Shown: in pieces, positions 18,163 to 26,598 of the stretch | Numbering within the stretch: position 1 is the stretch's first letter | How the letters are laid out: every line of letters begins with the position of its first letter | Origin: Clostridia bacterium | GTDB taxonomy: Bacteria > Acidobacteriota > Terriglobia > Terriglobales > Acidobacteriaceae | Direction of reading: 5' to 3' | DNA length: 64,000 bases | Assembly: GCA_035561135.1 (NCBI GenBank) | Contig: DATMYA010000040.1 | Coordinates: 1-64,000 of the forward strand | Translations under genes and position numbers: made by a program | Notes under the pieces: model-generated | What the model was told of the DNA's origin: nothing | The model's input: only the letters and a program-made list of their open reading frames with translations | Databases searched by the model: none

Positions 18163-18260
18163 GCGCCTGAGCTGCTAAGCTTTTTCTGAGCTGCTGTTAG
18201 CTGAGGCAGTTCCGTTACTTGAGCTGTCGAGAGTTTGAAGCTAAGCAGCGCAGCAGCTGA
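18141..18260. repeat. GCTGCTGAG low-complexity array between convergent genes
   Basis: Units such as GAGCTGCTGAGCTGCTGAGC, GCCTGAGCTGCTAAGC, CTGAGCTGCTGTTAGCTGAG and GCGCAGCAGCTGA fill the whole spacer, and the array supplies the stop codon of rsmD. A shorter related patch lies at 23691-23718. Confidence 0.75.
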
Positions 18261-18818
18261 CTACATCACAATCTCGTCTGCCCGGCGCACGATCGGATGC
18301 TGCAGTTCAGCAAGATCGTTTTTCACCATGTTCAGCCCAAAGACGCAGACTTCAAACTCGCGTGAGAGCTTCGCAAACAGCGGCGCTACTTTTTTGTATT
18401 CGAAGTGCTCGAACTTCGAAACGATGTAGTAACTCTCCTTGCCGGCCTTCATCCAGTCGATGAAGTTCTCCAGACGCTGTCGCCGCAAGCGAAGATGATT
18501 GATGCTCTCCGGGAATATCCCCGCAAAAAATAGCGTGTAGTCGCCAATATGTTTTCGCACCTGCCGTTCGCGATCGAACGAAGGCGCGTCGCCGTACACC
18601 GGGTTTGACTCGAGCAGCATTTCGCCAACGTCATGCAACGGCCGTCCCGTGGCATTTCGAATCTTGTACAACTGCTCAGTGTTGCAGAAGTCCGTCAGCA
18701 TATTGGCTACATAGCCCTTCAGCGCCGGGTCGCGCAGGCCCAAGTCACGATCGAAATGCGCTTCGACCAGTTGGGCAAACAACTGCCGTAAAGGATGAGA
18801 TTCAGTAATTGATTCCAT
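18261..18818 (-). CDS. Conserved-looking cytoplasmic protein of unknown function
   Basis: This 185-residue protein is mostly helical, with no signal or membrane segment. Features are HFDRDLGLRDPALKGYVANM near the N-terminus, a central YKIRNATGRPLHDVGEMLLE, then RQVRKHIGDYTLFFAGIFPE and YYIVSKFEHFEYKKVAPLF. The composition and absence of repeats indicate a real gene, but I recognise no named family or catalytic motif. It converges on rsmD across the repeat array. Confidence 0.83.
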   Translation of the reverse strand: MESITESHPLRQLFAQLVEAHFDRDLGLRDPALKGYVANMLTDFCNTEQLYKIRNATGRPLHDVGEMLLESNPVYGDAPSFDRERQVRKHIGDYTLFFAGIFPESINHLRLRRQRLENFIDWMKAGKESYYIVSKFEHFEYKKVAPLFAKLSREFEVCVFGLNMVKNDLAELQHPIVRRADEIVM

Positions 18819-19146
18819 CCAAGTCCCTCCACCTGGGCTCGCCGCATCTCATGACGCAAAGTATCTGTGGCGCGGTCGCCGTCACTTCTCGCTTTCTCTC
18901 GGCCAGGGGTTAGTGATTGGAAGGCAGGCGCATGCATAATGGTTGCTGGAAAGGCGCGCAACGCCAATATCGGGAAATGTGGAATCGGGGAATCGAGGAA
19001 TTTGAACTCGATGTCACCGGCTATTGGAGCAACGGAAACTCGAAACCGTTGCTGTTTTGTTTCGAATTACCAGATTACAAATTACCGATTTGCAATTTTA
19101 CGAATTACCCGATCTGCAATAATGTCAGGCTTTCCTGGGAGGGATC
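18819..19146. other. Intergenic region with an AT-rich repeat patch
   Basis: This 328-bp region separates two divergent genes. The part from 19061 to 19122 is an AT-rich direct-repeat patch, described separately. The remainder shows no gene, and promoters for both neighbours must lie here. Confidence 0.5.
19061..19122. repeat. AATTACC/GATTTGCAAT imperfect direct repeats
   Basis: The segment is made of AATTACCAGATTACAA, ATTACCGATTTGCAATTTTACG and AATTACCCGATCTGCAAT, three imperfect copies of about 18-22 bp. It is strikingly AT-rich for this genome and lies 25 bp before the Rid gene. Confidence 0.65.
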
Positions 19147-19536
19147 ATGCAGAGGCGAAACATCTCAAGCGGTGCGCCCTGGGAGTCCGTGGTTGGCTAT
19201 TCTCGAGCTGTTTGCGTTGGCTCCTACGTACATGTGGCCGGCACAACGGCGACGGGAGCAGACGGCAAAATCGTCGCTCCAGGCGATGCCTATGCCCAGG
19301 CTGTGCAGGCGCTGCGAAATGTGGAGAGCGCACTCGTTCGTGCCGGAGCCTCCCTCCAGCAGGTCGTGCGTACGCGAACTTTTGTGACGGACATCTCGCG
19401 TTGGGAAGAAGTTGGCCGCGCCCACGGTGAGTTCTTCGCCGACATTCGCCCGGCAGCCACGCTTGTCGCCGTCAGCGCATTGGTTTCACCCGAGATGCTG
19501 GTCGAGATCGAGGTTGATGCATACATCGGCGAATAG
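19147..19536 (+). CDS. Rid-family (YjgF/YER057c) protein lacking the RidA arginine
   Basis: This 129-residue protein has the Rid fold: [20 protein letters not shown], then [34 protein letters not shown] and a C-terminal [11 protein letters not shown]. Classical RidA deaminates reactive enamines and imines using an Arg in a PARSxVEV motif. Here the aligned stretch is [12 protein letters not shown], with Ala in that place, so RidA-type deamination is not expected. This resembles the Rid4-7 subgroups, whose functions are less clear. The ATG follows GGGAGGGATC, a good ribosome site. Confidence 0.9.
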   Translation: MQRRNISSGAPWESVVGYSRAVCVGSYVHVAGTTATGADGKIVAPGDAYAQAVQALRNVESALVRAGASLQQVVRTRTFVTDISRWEEVGRAHGEFFADIRPAATLVAVSALVSPEMLVEIEVDAYIGE

Positions 19537-19704
19537 GGCCGTGCCGTCTTCTGTACTTATTCCAGCAGCAGTGTAGTCAGCATCGACCCAGACGGTGCAT
19601 AATTACAAATCTTTCAGCGCTTCTCCGCATACGGAGCGAAGGCAGAAGTATGCCAAGGTTCCTGGGCGGTTATCGGCCAACGAGAGAATAGGAAGTGCAC
19701 TGAT

Positions 19705-20118
19705 ATGAATGTCTTATCGCTTTGCGATGAACACCCGGCATCCGTGCCGCTATCGGCCACGGTTGCAGACGCGGTTCGCGCTATGCTCGAACTTGGGGTC
19801 GGCGCCGTTGCTGTTGTCGATGACGATAACGTAATTGCGGGAATCTTTACCGAACGCGACGTGATGCGCAAGATGGTATTGAGCGGTCGCGATGCTTCGG
19901 CGACTCCCATCGGCGATGTGATGACGACAGCCGTCGTCATGGCCACGGCTGACATATCTCCGGCTGATGCTTTGGCCGTGATGGTCAACGCTCACCATCG
20001 GCATCTGCCTATCGCGGACGAGAACGGGAAGCTGCTCGGGATGCTATCGATCCGCAATCTGCTCCAGGCGCAGATCGATTCCCTTGTCACTCAACTCGGA
20101 ACCATGCACAACGCCTGA
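19705..20118 (+). CDS. Stand-alone CBS-pair protein
   Basis: The 137-residue protein is made entirely of two CBS motifs: PASVPLSATVADAVRAMLE with GIFTERDVMRKMV, and ISPADALAVMVNAHHRHLPI with LLGMLSIRNLLQ. Such pairs bind AMP, ATP or SAM and usually sense energy state for a partner enzyme. No partner is adjacent: the upstream Rid gene is 168 bp away. A terminator follows 22 bp after the stop, so this is probably a single-gene unit. Confidence 0.93.
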   Translation: MNVLSLCDEHPASVPLSATVADAVRAMLELGVGAVAVVDDDNVIAGIFTERDVMRKMVLSGRDASATPIGDVMTTAVVMATADISPADALAVMVNAHHRHLPIADENGKLLGMLSIRNLLQAQIDSLVTQLGTMHNA

Positions 20119-20140
20119 GCGCAATTCTCGCGACTGAAAC

Positions 20141-20167
20141 AGGGCGCAGCACTATGCTGCGCCCTTT
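20141..20167 (+). terminator. Terminator after the CBS gene
   Basis: A 10-bp stem (GGGCGCAGCA/TGCTGCGCCC) with a CTA loop is followed by TTTGCATTT. It lies between convergent genes and could act for both. Confidence 0.85.
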
Positions 20168-20179
20168 GCATTTCAGCAA

Positions 20180-20656
20180 CTACTGCGGGTACTGCGGGGC
20201 CTTGCTGGTTGGGCAGGTTTGCGAGATCATATCCACCCGGGTCACCTCGAATGCCGTCATAGCCTTCGACGGAGCCCCTGTGGTACCCGCCGCGCCCGTA
20301 CTGGCGGCGCTTGAGCTTTCGCCTGCTGATGATCCCTTCTGCGTTGTTCCTTCCAGGCGGACATGCTGGCCCACATGAGAACTCATGTCCTGCCCCCCGC
20401 TCAACTTCACGCGGTCGCCACCGCCGATTGGCTGGATATAGTAGTCGCGCTCGGCCTGGACTACGCATCCTTCCAGAACGTTGCTCTGAGCAGTACCAGC
20501 CTGTCCCATAGCGCCTGTCTGCCCAGCCGTGCTTTGCGACTGGCTTGTCTGGGGTTGGCTGCTCTGGTTTGAAGTTGACGATCCGTAGGTCTGAGCTGTT
20601 GCGGCGAGCGCAGACACCACGACCATGAACACTAACAGCACGATTGTTCGCTTCAT
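20180..20656 (-). CDS. Secreted protein with low-complexity linkers, unknown function
   Basis: This 158-residue product has a signal peptide ending at AATAQ, then a Ser/Gln/Thr-rich linker (about 22-58), a compact domain LEGCVVQAERDYYIQPIGGG with RVKLSGGQDMSSHVGQHVRL, another Ser/Ala/Gly linker, and a final strand with a second cysteine (MISQTCP). The compact core looks like a small beta-barrel of the OB kind, similar in style to DUF5818 proteins, but this is not certain. It is probably periplasmic or extracellular. Confidence 0.82.
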   Translation of the reverse strand: MKRTIVLLVFMVVVSALAATAQTYGSSTSNQSSQPQTSQSQSTAGQTGAMGQAGTAQSNVLEGCVVQAERDYYIQPIGGGDRVKLSGGQDMSSHVGQHVRLEGTTQKGSSAGESSSAASTGAAGTTGAPSKAMTAFEVTRVDMISQTCPTSKAPQYPQ

Positions 20657-20837
20657 CGCTGCTCCTTTCAGGACACCTGGCCAGCAATCGCAGGCACAAG
20701 TGGAAGAGGGTAGGGTGGTAGTGGCGCGCTGCTGATAGTGATGCCGAACCCAATGGCTCTAGTTTTCCGTGGAACTCCTCGCCATTGGGCTTTTAGGTGC
20801 TGCTGGCGTACGCCCCGCTAACTCCGCTCTGCGCTGC

Positions 20838-20843
20838 TATAAT
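20838..20843 (+). promoter_or_regulatory. Possible -10 element for hslV
   Basis: A perfect TATAAT lies 14 bp before the hslV ATG, which would give a very short leader of about 7-8 nt. No good -35 hexamer is found 16-18 bp upstream, so the call is tentative. Confidence 0.35.
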
Positions 20844-20857
20844 CGGCAATTAGTCTC

Positions 20858-21442
20858 ATGATAAGAAAGTCAGAAGCTACCCGCCCACTTCCTCAAGGCG
20901 AACCGCGCTCGCAGAAGATTCGCTCCACCACCGTCCTGTGTATCCGCCGCGATGGCAAGGTCGTTATGGCCGGCGACGGCCAGGTTACGCTCGGCGAAGG
21001 CATCATCAAGCACGGCGCGCGGAAAATTCGTCGTCTCTATGGCGAGAAGATCCTCGCCGGCTTTGCCGGCTCTACCGCCGATGCGTTTTCACTGTTCGCA
21101 CGCTTTGAATCTAAGCTTGAGCAGTACCACGGCAATCTTGGCCGTGCTGCTGTCGAACTGGCCAAAGATTGGCGCACGGACAAGATGCTTCGCCAGCTCG
21201 AGGCTCTGCTTCTGGTCGCCGACCAGAACCAGACGTTCCTGCTGAGTGGGCAAGGCGATGTGATCGAGCCGGATGGCGGCATTGCCGCGATCGGCAGCGG
21301 TGGCCCGTACGCAATGGCTGCTGCTCAGGCGCTCATCGACCATACGACGCTTCCGGCGCGCACCATCGCCGAAGAGGCCATGAGGATCGCCGGCAAGACC
21401 TGCATCTATACCAACGATCACGTCACCATTGAGGAGCTCTAA
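20858..21442 (+). CDS. hslV: ATP-dependent protease peptidase subunit HslV with long propeptide
   Basis: HslV forms the double-hexamer proteolytic core activated by HslU. The N-terminal-threonine segment [20 protein letters not shown] and later [20 protein letters not shown] are clear. The active Thr would be residue 24, so about 23 residues must be removed, while many HslV proteins carry only an initiator Met or a very short leader. No in-frame ATG, GTG or TTG lies closer to the Thr. hslU follows 114 bp downstream on the same strand. Confidence 0.96.
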   Translation: MIRKSEATRPLPQGEPRSQKIRSTTVLCIRRDGKVVMAGDGQVTLGEGIIKHGARKIRRLYGEKILAGFAGSTADAFSLFARFESKLEQYHGNLGRAAVELAKDWRTDKMLRQLEALLLVADQNQTFLLSGQGDVIEPDGGIAAIGSGGPYAMAAAQALIDHTTLPARTIAEEAMRIAGKTCIYTNDHVTIEEL

Positions 21443-21556
21443 CCGCGCACAAACTGCGCTCGTTTCGTTCCGGCACATTGAGTGCCCGCCTGGTTTTCGC
21501 ACGCCTTTACGCCCTGTGCGTCTGGCAACCCGGAACCGGCAATTGGAGTTTTTGAA

Positions 21557-22999
21557 GTGGCTATTTATCTTCCCGCTACCGCTGAAGAAGAACAGCTCGT
21601 GCTGGACGAGCTCACTCCGCGTGAGATCGTCGTCGAGCTCGATAAGTATGTTGTCGGCCAGAACGCCGCAAAGCGCGCCGTAGCTATTGCGTTGCGCAAC
21701 CGCATGCGCCGCCAGAAACTGTCGCCCGAGTTGGCCGAAGAGGTGATGCCCAAGAACATCATCATGATCGGACCCACCGGCGTCGGCAAAACGGAAATCG
21801 CGCGCCGTCTCGCCAAGCTCGCCAACTCACCGTTTCTCAAGGTGGAAGCCAGCAAGTTCACCGAGGTCGGCTACGTCGGACGCGATGTCGAGTCCATGAT
21901 CCGCGACCTCATCGAGATCGCGATCGAGATGGTGCGGGAAGAGAAGCTCGAAGACGTCGCCGACAAAGCAGAACTGAACGCAGAAGAGCGCCTGCTCGAT
22001 CTTCTGCTGCCGGCGATGCCTCCCGCGAACGCACCGGCAGCTCCGGCCGCCAGCTACAGCGAGAGCAGCACGGTCGGCTTCGCTTCGCAGCCCACTCTGG
22101 TTGGCGAGTCCGCAGGCTCGCGCACGCGTGAAAAATTGCGCCAGCAGTTACGCGAAGGCAAGCTCGACGACCGCATTGTCGAACTCGAAGTGCGCGAGAA
22201 GAGCACGCCTTCGTTCGAGATCATCTCCAACCAGGGCGTTGAGGAGATGGACGTCAACATCAAGGACATGCTGCCTAGCATCTTCGGCCAGCGCACCAAG
22301 AAGCGGAAGATGAAGGTTAGCGAGGCCTTCGAGTACCTTATCCAGGAAGAAGAACAGCGTCTCATAGACATGGACCAGGTCACGCGCACGGCGCTGGAGC
22401 GGGTCGAGAACTCGGGCATCATCTTCCTCGATGAGATCGATAAAATTGCCGGACGCGAGAGCGGCCACGGCGGGCCCGACGTTTCGCGCGAAGGCGTACA
22501 GCGCGATATCCTGCCGATCGTAGAAGGCACGACGGTGAACACTCGATACGGAATGGTCCGCACGGATCACATCCTGTTCATCGCCGCCGGAGCCTTTCAC
22601 GTTTCCAAGCCCAGTGATCTCATCCCTGAACTCCAGGGACGCTTCCCGATTCGCGTCGAGTTGCAGTCGCTCACCGTCGAAGACTTTATCAAGATTCTCA
22701 CGGAGCCGAAGTCTTCGCTTGTGAAGCAGTATATTGCGCTGCTTGAGACCGAAAACATTAAGCTCGAATTCACCAGCGACTCTTTGCAGGAGATCGCGAA
22801 CTTTGCCGCTCGCGTCAATGAAGGGACAGAAAACATCGGCGCGCGACGCTTGCACACCATCATGGAACGCGTTCTCGACGAGATCAGCTTCTCCGCTCCC
22901 GACCTCAAGGACAAGGACGTGAAAATTGACGCCGAGTACGTCAAGAAGATGCTGGTAGACATTGTGAAGGACCAGGATCTCTCGCGTTACATCCTGTAA
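21557..22999 (+). CDS. hslU: ATP-dependent protease ATPase subunit HslU
   Basis: HslU is the AAA+ unfoldase that feeds substrates to HslV. The 480-residue protein shows [17 protein letters not shown] at the start, Walker [10 protein letters not shown] (about 72-80), the GYVGRDVE pore motif, a long I-domain insertion (about 130-270), Walker [10 protein letters not shown] and a sensor/arginine region near [18 protein letters not shown]. The C-terminus DLSRYIL is the tail that docks in HslV. GTG 21557 has GGAG 8 bp upstream and is preferred to the upstream ATG. Confidence 0.96.
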   Translation: MAIYLPATAEEEQLVLDELTPREIVVELDKYVVGQNAAKRAVAIALRNRMRRQKLSPELAEEVMPKNIIMIGPTGVGKTEIARRLAKLANSPFLKVEASKFTEVGYVGRDVESMIRDLIEIAIEMVREEKLEDVADKAELNAEERLLDLLLPAMPPANAPAAPAASYSESSTVGFASQPTLVGESAGSRTREKLRQQLREGKLDDRIVELEVREKSTPSFEIISNQGVEEMDVNIKDMLPSIFGQRTKKRKMKVSEAFEYLIQEEEQRLIDMDQVTRTALERVENSGIIFLDEIDKIAGRESGHGGPDVSREGVQRDILPIVEGTTVNTRYGMVRTDHILFIAAGAFHVSKPSDLIPELQGRFPIRVELQSLTVEDFIKILTEPKSSLVKQYIALLETENIKLEFTSDSLQEIANFAARVNEGTENIGARRLHTIMERVLDEISFSAPDLKDKDVKIDAEYVKKMLVDIVKDQDLSRYIL

Positions 23000-23019
23000 C
23001 CGGCGACGAGCAGAACGAC

Positions 23020-23050
23020 AAAAGGCGCGGATCATCTCCGCGCCTTTGCT
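23020..23050 (+). terminator. Terminator after hslU
   Basis: An 11-bp stem AAAGGCGCGGA/TCCGCGCCTTT with a TCATC loop is followed by GCTTTG. It lies 20 bp after hslU and may serve the opposing cytochrome gene as well. Confidence 0.85.
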
Positions 23051-23117
23051 TTGTGCAAAGCATGAGGGCGCGTCGACTAGCGGCGCGCCCTCGAAAATGC
23101 CTGATTGCAGCGTCGCT

Positions 23118-23519
23118 TTAGACGTTCTCTTTCTTGTGGCAATCGGTACACTTCATCGGAACCTTTTTGCCCTTTGCGTTCTCGGCTTTGTGGCAATCGA
23201 TGCAAACACCAGCCTGCGCAGCCGGGTTGTGGAAAGCAGCCTGCGCCTTCGTCTTCATCGGGGCCGCTACGGTCTTCGTGTGGCAATCGGCGCAAGCTTC
23301 GAACTTCGCTTTCGCCGGACGCTCTGGCTTCGAAGCGTGGTGGCAGATAGCGCACTTGTTGGTCGCGTGGGCCTTGTGATCAAACTTCACGCCACCCATC
23401 GCCGCGCCTTTCAAGATAACGGTTCCCGGAGCTTTTTCCTGAGCGAACAACATCGAGCCGCACACCAGAACAACAAGAGCACACACCACAACAGCAATCA
23501 TCTTATTAGTGTTCTTCAC
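23118..23519 (-). CDS. Periplasmic tetraheme cytochrome c (class III/c7-like)
   Basis: The 133-residue product has a signal peptide (KNTNKMIAVVVCALVVLVCG) and four CxxCH heme-binding motifs: CAICH, CADCH, CIDCH and CTDCH, with a FDHKAH histidine segment upstream of the first. That pattern fits small class III or c7-type cytochromes that carry electrons in the periplasm. GTG 23519 is chosen because GGAGG lies 5 bp before it and it opens onto the signal peptide. The split-DsbD thiol genes, which help cytochrome c maturation, lie 390 bp upstream on the same strand. Confidence 0.93.
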   Translation of the reverse strand: MKNTNKMIAVVVCALVVLVCGSMLFAQEKAPGTVILKGAAMGGVKFDHKAHATNKCAICHHASKPERPAKAKFEACADCHTKTVAAPMKTKAQAAFHNPAAQAGVCIDCHKAENAKGKKVPMKCTDCHKKENV

Positions 23520-23690
23520 GTCGCCTCCAACTAGTAGCTGCAATTTCCGCATGGACCAAACAGAGTCCGGCCTCAAGCAGCGTCGGATTATAACTCTGCT
23601 GGCAAACATTGTTCTGTGACATTGAGCTACTTACTGCATGTTGCGGGTAATCTACATCTCTCAATCCAGAAAGCAAATCGGGCGTGAGTA

Positions 23691-23718
23691 CTGAGCCGCT
23701 AAGCTGCTGAATGGCTGA
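23691..23718. repeat. Short GCTGCTGA patch
   Basis: CTGAGCCGCTAAGCTGCTGA then ATGGCTGA matches the style of the array at 18141-18260. Confidence 0.55.
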
Positions 23719-23775
23719 TCCGGGCACAAGCGCCTCACCCAAGCGAGCCAGCTGCGTTGCCTGCGTTATCGAGTT

Positions 23776-23898
23776 TCATTGTCTTCCTAAGCGAAGCGAC
23801 GAAGGCGCGAGGTCGAAGGATACCTTTCATCTGCACCGTGATGGCAACGGGGATCCGCGGACTTCGGGCTTACACGCCTCGCTCAGAAGTATGACAAC
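23776..23898. repeat. Degenerate GTCATCCTGAG-family element
   Basis: The left side reads ATTGTCTTCCTAAGCGAAGC with GGTCGAAGGATAC, and the right side CTCGCTCAGAAGTATGACAAC. The arm order matches the 3056 and 33070 copies, with many substitutions. It abuts the stop of the DsbD-alpha gene. Confidence 0.6.
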
Positions 23899-23906
23899 GC
23901 TCTCTG

Positions 23907-24404
23907 TTAGCGACGGCTGCCTTTTGCGATTCTTACGTCAAAGAAAACTGGAACCGTTTTCGGCGGGAAGCATTGGCGGTTGTTGCACGCCTGGTACTTG
24001 AGTTCGCCGTGCACGCGATAGGTTCCGACTGGCGTTCCCCGCGCGGCGCGGACGAGCGCCGACACCTTGAAATCGCCAGAGTACACGCTGAGCTTTTCGT
24101 CGGGCGAAAACGGAAAGACAAGTTGCTCGCCTGCAGGATACTTTACGCCGGCGATCATGACCTCCGTTGGTGGACTGAGCTTGAGTGAGGTCGGAATGAG
24201 AAGCTCGGAATTGGGCTTGTTGGAGTTGATGTGGAAACCGCTGTTGACGCGAAACACAAGCTGCGCCGGGGATGAAGAACCAGCACGCACCACAACGGGG
24301 TCGGCCGGCACGATCGTTACGCTTGGCTGAGTATTGGCATTTTGCGCGAGCGCTGAGCCAACAAGAACAAGTACGAAAGCGAGTGCAATGGAGATACGTT
24401 TCAT
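23907..24404 (-). CDS. Stand-alone DsbD alpha-like domain protein
   Basis: This 165-residue secreted protein has a signal peptide (MKRISIALAFVLVLVGSALA) and an immunoglobulin-like domain ending in YQACNNRQCFPPKTVPV. That motif with two cysteines (about 140 and 145) is the hallmark of the N-terminal alpha domain of DsbD, which passes reducing equivalents to periplasmic clients. In E. coli alpha, beta and gamma are one polypeptide; here tlpA (gamma-like) ends 6 bp upstream and ccdA (beta-like) precedes it, so the three domains are separate genes in one operon. Confidence 0.88.
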   Translation of the reverse strand: MKRISIALAFVLVLVGSALAQNANTQPSVTIVPADPVVVRAGSSSPAQLVFRVNSGFHINSNKPNSELLIPTSLKLSPPTEVMIAGVKYPAGEQLVFPFSPDEKLSVYSGDFKVSALVRAARGTPVGTYRVHGELKYQACNNRQCFPPKTVPVFFDVRIAKGSRR

Positions 24405-24410
24405 GTTTTC

Positions 24411-25070
24411 TTAGTTCACCTTGACTGCGGGCGGATAGGACGGCGTGGGATCATCCGGTGGGGTTGATTGCGGCACGCTCGAAGGCAAGGCCTGCGTGCT
24501 GGGCGCGTTTCCATCGGCTTCGGCAACTTTCGATTCCAGAGCCTTTTTGACGTTGTCTTCAATCTCCTTGCGATTCACGATGCCGAAGACACGGTCCACT
24601 ATCTTCCCGTTCCGGTCGATGTAGAACGTCGTGGGCAGGAAATTCACGCCGCCATAGAGTTCCGAGATGGACTCCTTGCCAAGCAGGACGGTGTAGTTGA
24701 GGTTCATGTCCTTCGCAAACTTCGAAATCGTGTCCAGTCCGGCATCGTCCATGGCGACGCCGATTACCTGGAGACCGTCGCCGCCATAACGCTCCTGGAG
24801 GTCAACGAACCAGGGCATTTCGGTCTTACAAGGAGTGCACCACGTCGCCCAGAAATTGAGCAGGATGGCTTTGCCACGGAATTGCGAGAGCTTAACGGTG
24901 TTGCCGTTGAGGTCCTTCAATTCAAAGTCAGGGGCTGTTTTCCCTTTGACATCGCCGACAATGTTCTGGCCGTCGGCACCATTGCCTGAGCGGTTGAGCA
25001 GGCGTCCGCTAAAAAGCATGACGGCGATCACAACGATGATAATCGCGAGAATAATCGCGTTTCGATTCAC
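24411..25070 (-). CDS. TlpA/ResA-type membrane-anchored thioredoxin
   Basis: This 219-residue protein has one N-terminal membrane helix (about 5-23) and a periplasmic AhpC/TSA-Redoxin-like thioredoxin domain with active site WCTPC (Cys78, Cys81), preceded by APDFELKDLNGNTVKLSQFR and followed by the cis-Pro stretch NFLPTTFYID. It is expected to take electrons from the CcdA-type protein and reduce apocytochromes or other thiol clients. The C-terminal 40 residues are Pro/Ser/Thr-rich and likely disordered. It lies between ccdA (30 bp upstream) and the DsbD-alpha gene. Confidence 0.94.
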   Translation of the reverse strand: MNRNAIILAIIIVVIAVMLFSGRLLNRSGNGADGQNIVGDVKGKTAPDFELKDLNGNTVKLSQFRGKAILLNFWATWCTPCKTEMPWFVDLQERYGGDGLQVIGVAMDDAGLDTISKFAKDMNLNYTVLLGKESISELYGGVNFLPTTFYIDRNGKIVDRVFGIVNRKEIEDNVKKALESKVAEADGNAPSTQALPSSVPQSTPPDDPTPSYPPAVKVN

Positions 25071-25100
25071 GCAAAAACCTTTCCCGATGAACCCGCGGCG

Positions 25101-25823
25101 CTAAAGCGCGAACCGGTTCAAGAATCCAAGATAGCCGGATAAGCGGCTGAACTGGCCCAGGGCTATGAGCGTGCCAAAAACGATCAGCAGCACGCCGCTG
25201 ATAACCTCCACCGTGTGCAGATGCCGGCGAAATCTACTGTAAAAGCCTAGGAAGCGCTGAACACCCAACGACGTGATGAGGAACGGCACGGCAAGGCCGA
25301 GCGAATAAATGCCGAGTAGCAGAATGCCCTTCGCAACCGTGTCCTGCGAGCCCGCTAGTATCAGGATGCCGGCAAGGATGGGCCCGATGCAGGGAGTCCA
25401 CCCGAAGGCGAAGGCGAAGCCGACCAGGAATGAACCCAGAGGGGTGCTGCCACCCTTGACGCCGTGCATGCGCTTATCGCTATAGAGCGCGTTGATCTTG
25501 AACAGTCCCGTAAGGTGCAGGCCAAACACGATGATTATGATGCCAGCAATTTTCGCAAGCACACTGTGATATTGGCGAGTGACCTGGCCCAGCGTAGTAG
25601 CGACAGCGCCCAGAAGAATGAAAACGATGCTGAAGCCCAGAATGAACATGAGCGAGTTCAGCATGACGGAACGCATCAGTTTGCGGTCAGCAGCCTGTAG
25701 CGTTTCAACGCTTGCGCCGGATATAAGCGAGACGTAGCCGGGAACCAACGGAAGCACGCACGGGGAAAGAAACGAAAGCACACCCGCAAGGAAGGCGGCG
25801 ATTGGTAAAGGAAGGCTGGACAT
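25101..25823 (-). CDS. ccdA: CcdA-family thiol transporter (DsbD beta-like)
   Basis: This 240-residue protein has six predicted membrane helices and the signature FLSPCVLPLVPGY in the first and TPCIGPIL in the fourth, giving the two conserved cysteines that shuttle electrons from cytoplasmic thioredoxin to the periplasm. It is the first gene of the ccdA-tlpA-dsbD-alpha operon. Length and topology match CcdA rather than full DsbD (about 550 residues). A role in cytochrome c maturation is supported by the nearby tetraheme cytochrome gene. Confidence 0.94.
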   Translation of the reverse strand: MSSLPLPIAAFLAGVLSFLSPCVLPLVPGYVSLISGASVETLQAADRKLMRSVMLNSLMFILGFSIVFILLGAVATTLGQVTRQYHSVLAKIAGIIIIVFGLHLTGLFKINALYSDKRMHGVKGGSTPLGSFLVGFAFAFGWTPCIGPILAGILILAGSQDTVAKGILLLGIYSLGLAVPFLITSLGVQRFLGFYSRFRRHLHTVEVISGVLLIVFGTLIALGQFSRLSGYLGFLNRFAL

Positions 25824-25913
25824 TCCTGTCTATTCTAGCAATCCGGGGTAGAGGACCGGCGCACGAAGGTACCTAAAACTCTTAAGAGGCTTAGAAATCT
25901 CGGGAAAACCCAG

Positions 25914-26354
25914 CTATAGAAATTCCGTTTGCTTGTCCATGGACGCCAGAGAGCGCGTCGACGACTTGCGCAAACCGCTCCACTCCTCTGAGATGACGAT
26001 AGAGTTACCGGGATTGTGCGGATCGTACTTGATCGAGGTGGGCAGCCCGATGCGGCAGGAGTGCAAATCGATGAACTGCCGCAAGTACGTCACGTCCTGC
26101 GAACATTCGTAAGAAACTCCGGCCACGTCGTACTGATAGATGAGCAACTGAATGGTGCCGTGTAGCTCATCCGTGCTCTCATGCACGTCAATGACGGTCC
26201 CATCGGTGATCCGTCCGGTGAGGCTGATTCGCTGACGGCGTTCGTGTTCGCGCTGCTCCTCGGTCTTTTTATGACTGCGCAGCCAACAGGTGACTCCGAC
26301 AAGCGCAACGGTGGCACCGCCCAGCACGACAGAATAGAGGCGAAGATTGCTCAT
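25914..26354 (-). CDS. Single-pass membrane protein, DUF3592-like
   Basis: The 146-residue protein has an N-terminal membrane helix (about 7-24) followed by a basic/acidic segment (RSHKKTEEQREHERRQRISL) and a beta-rich domain: GRITDGTVIDVHES, IQLLIYQYDVAGVSYECSQD and GLPTSIKYDPHNPGNSIVIS. A YDPxNPxxS ending is typical of DUF3592-type domains, though I call this only tentatively. Function is unknown. ATG 26354 was chosen because it opens directly on the membrane helix. Confidence 0.8.
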   Translation of the reverse strand: MSNLRLYSVVLGGATVALVGVTCWLRSHKKTEEQREHERRQRISLTGRITDGTVIDVHESTDELHGTIQLLIYQYDVAGVSYECSQDVTYLRQFIDLHSCRIGLPTSIKYDPHNPGNSIVISEEWSGLRKSSTRSLASMDKQTEFL

Positions 26355-26598
26355 AAAGAAAACTGAAGACCTTGGACAAGGTACCACCAGCCGGGGAGAT
26401 AAAGGCATCCGGCCATATACCTAGGCAGATAGATATAGGCTGAGCCCAACACCGGTCCTGCGCAGAATTAGCCCGAAGGGGCGATACTCCTAAGTCCAGG
26501 ACGGCAGTCCCGGAAAGAAGTTTGGCTAGGTGCGGCACGACGGAGGCGCCGTGCCGCCTGCCTGAAGTCGTAGCGTCTCAAACTGAGGAGCCGCCTGA

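Larger units (their letters stand above)
23520..23906. other. Intergenic region with repeat remnants
   Basis: A CTGAGCCGCTAAGCTGCTGA patch lies at about 23691-23718 and a degenerate palindromic repeat at 23776-23898. No gene is visible. The cytochrome promoter should lie near 23530-23640. Confidence 0.5.

Noticed and set aside
22148..23035. 295-codon open frame on the minus strand
   Set aside because: Antisense to hslU and running into its terminator; a shadow frame.
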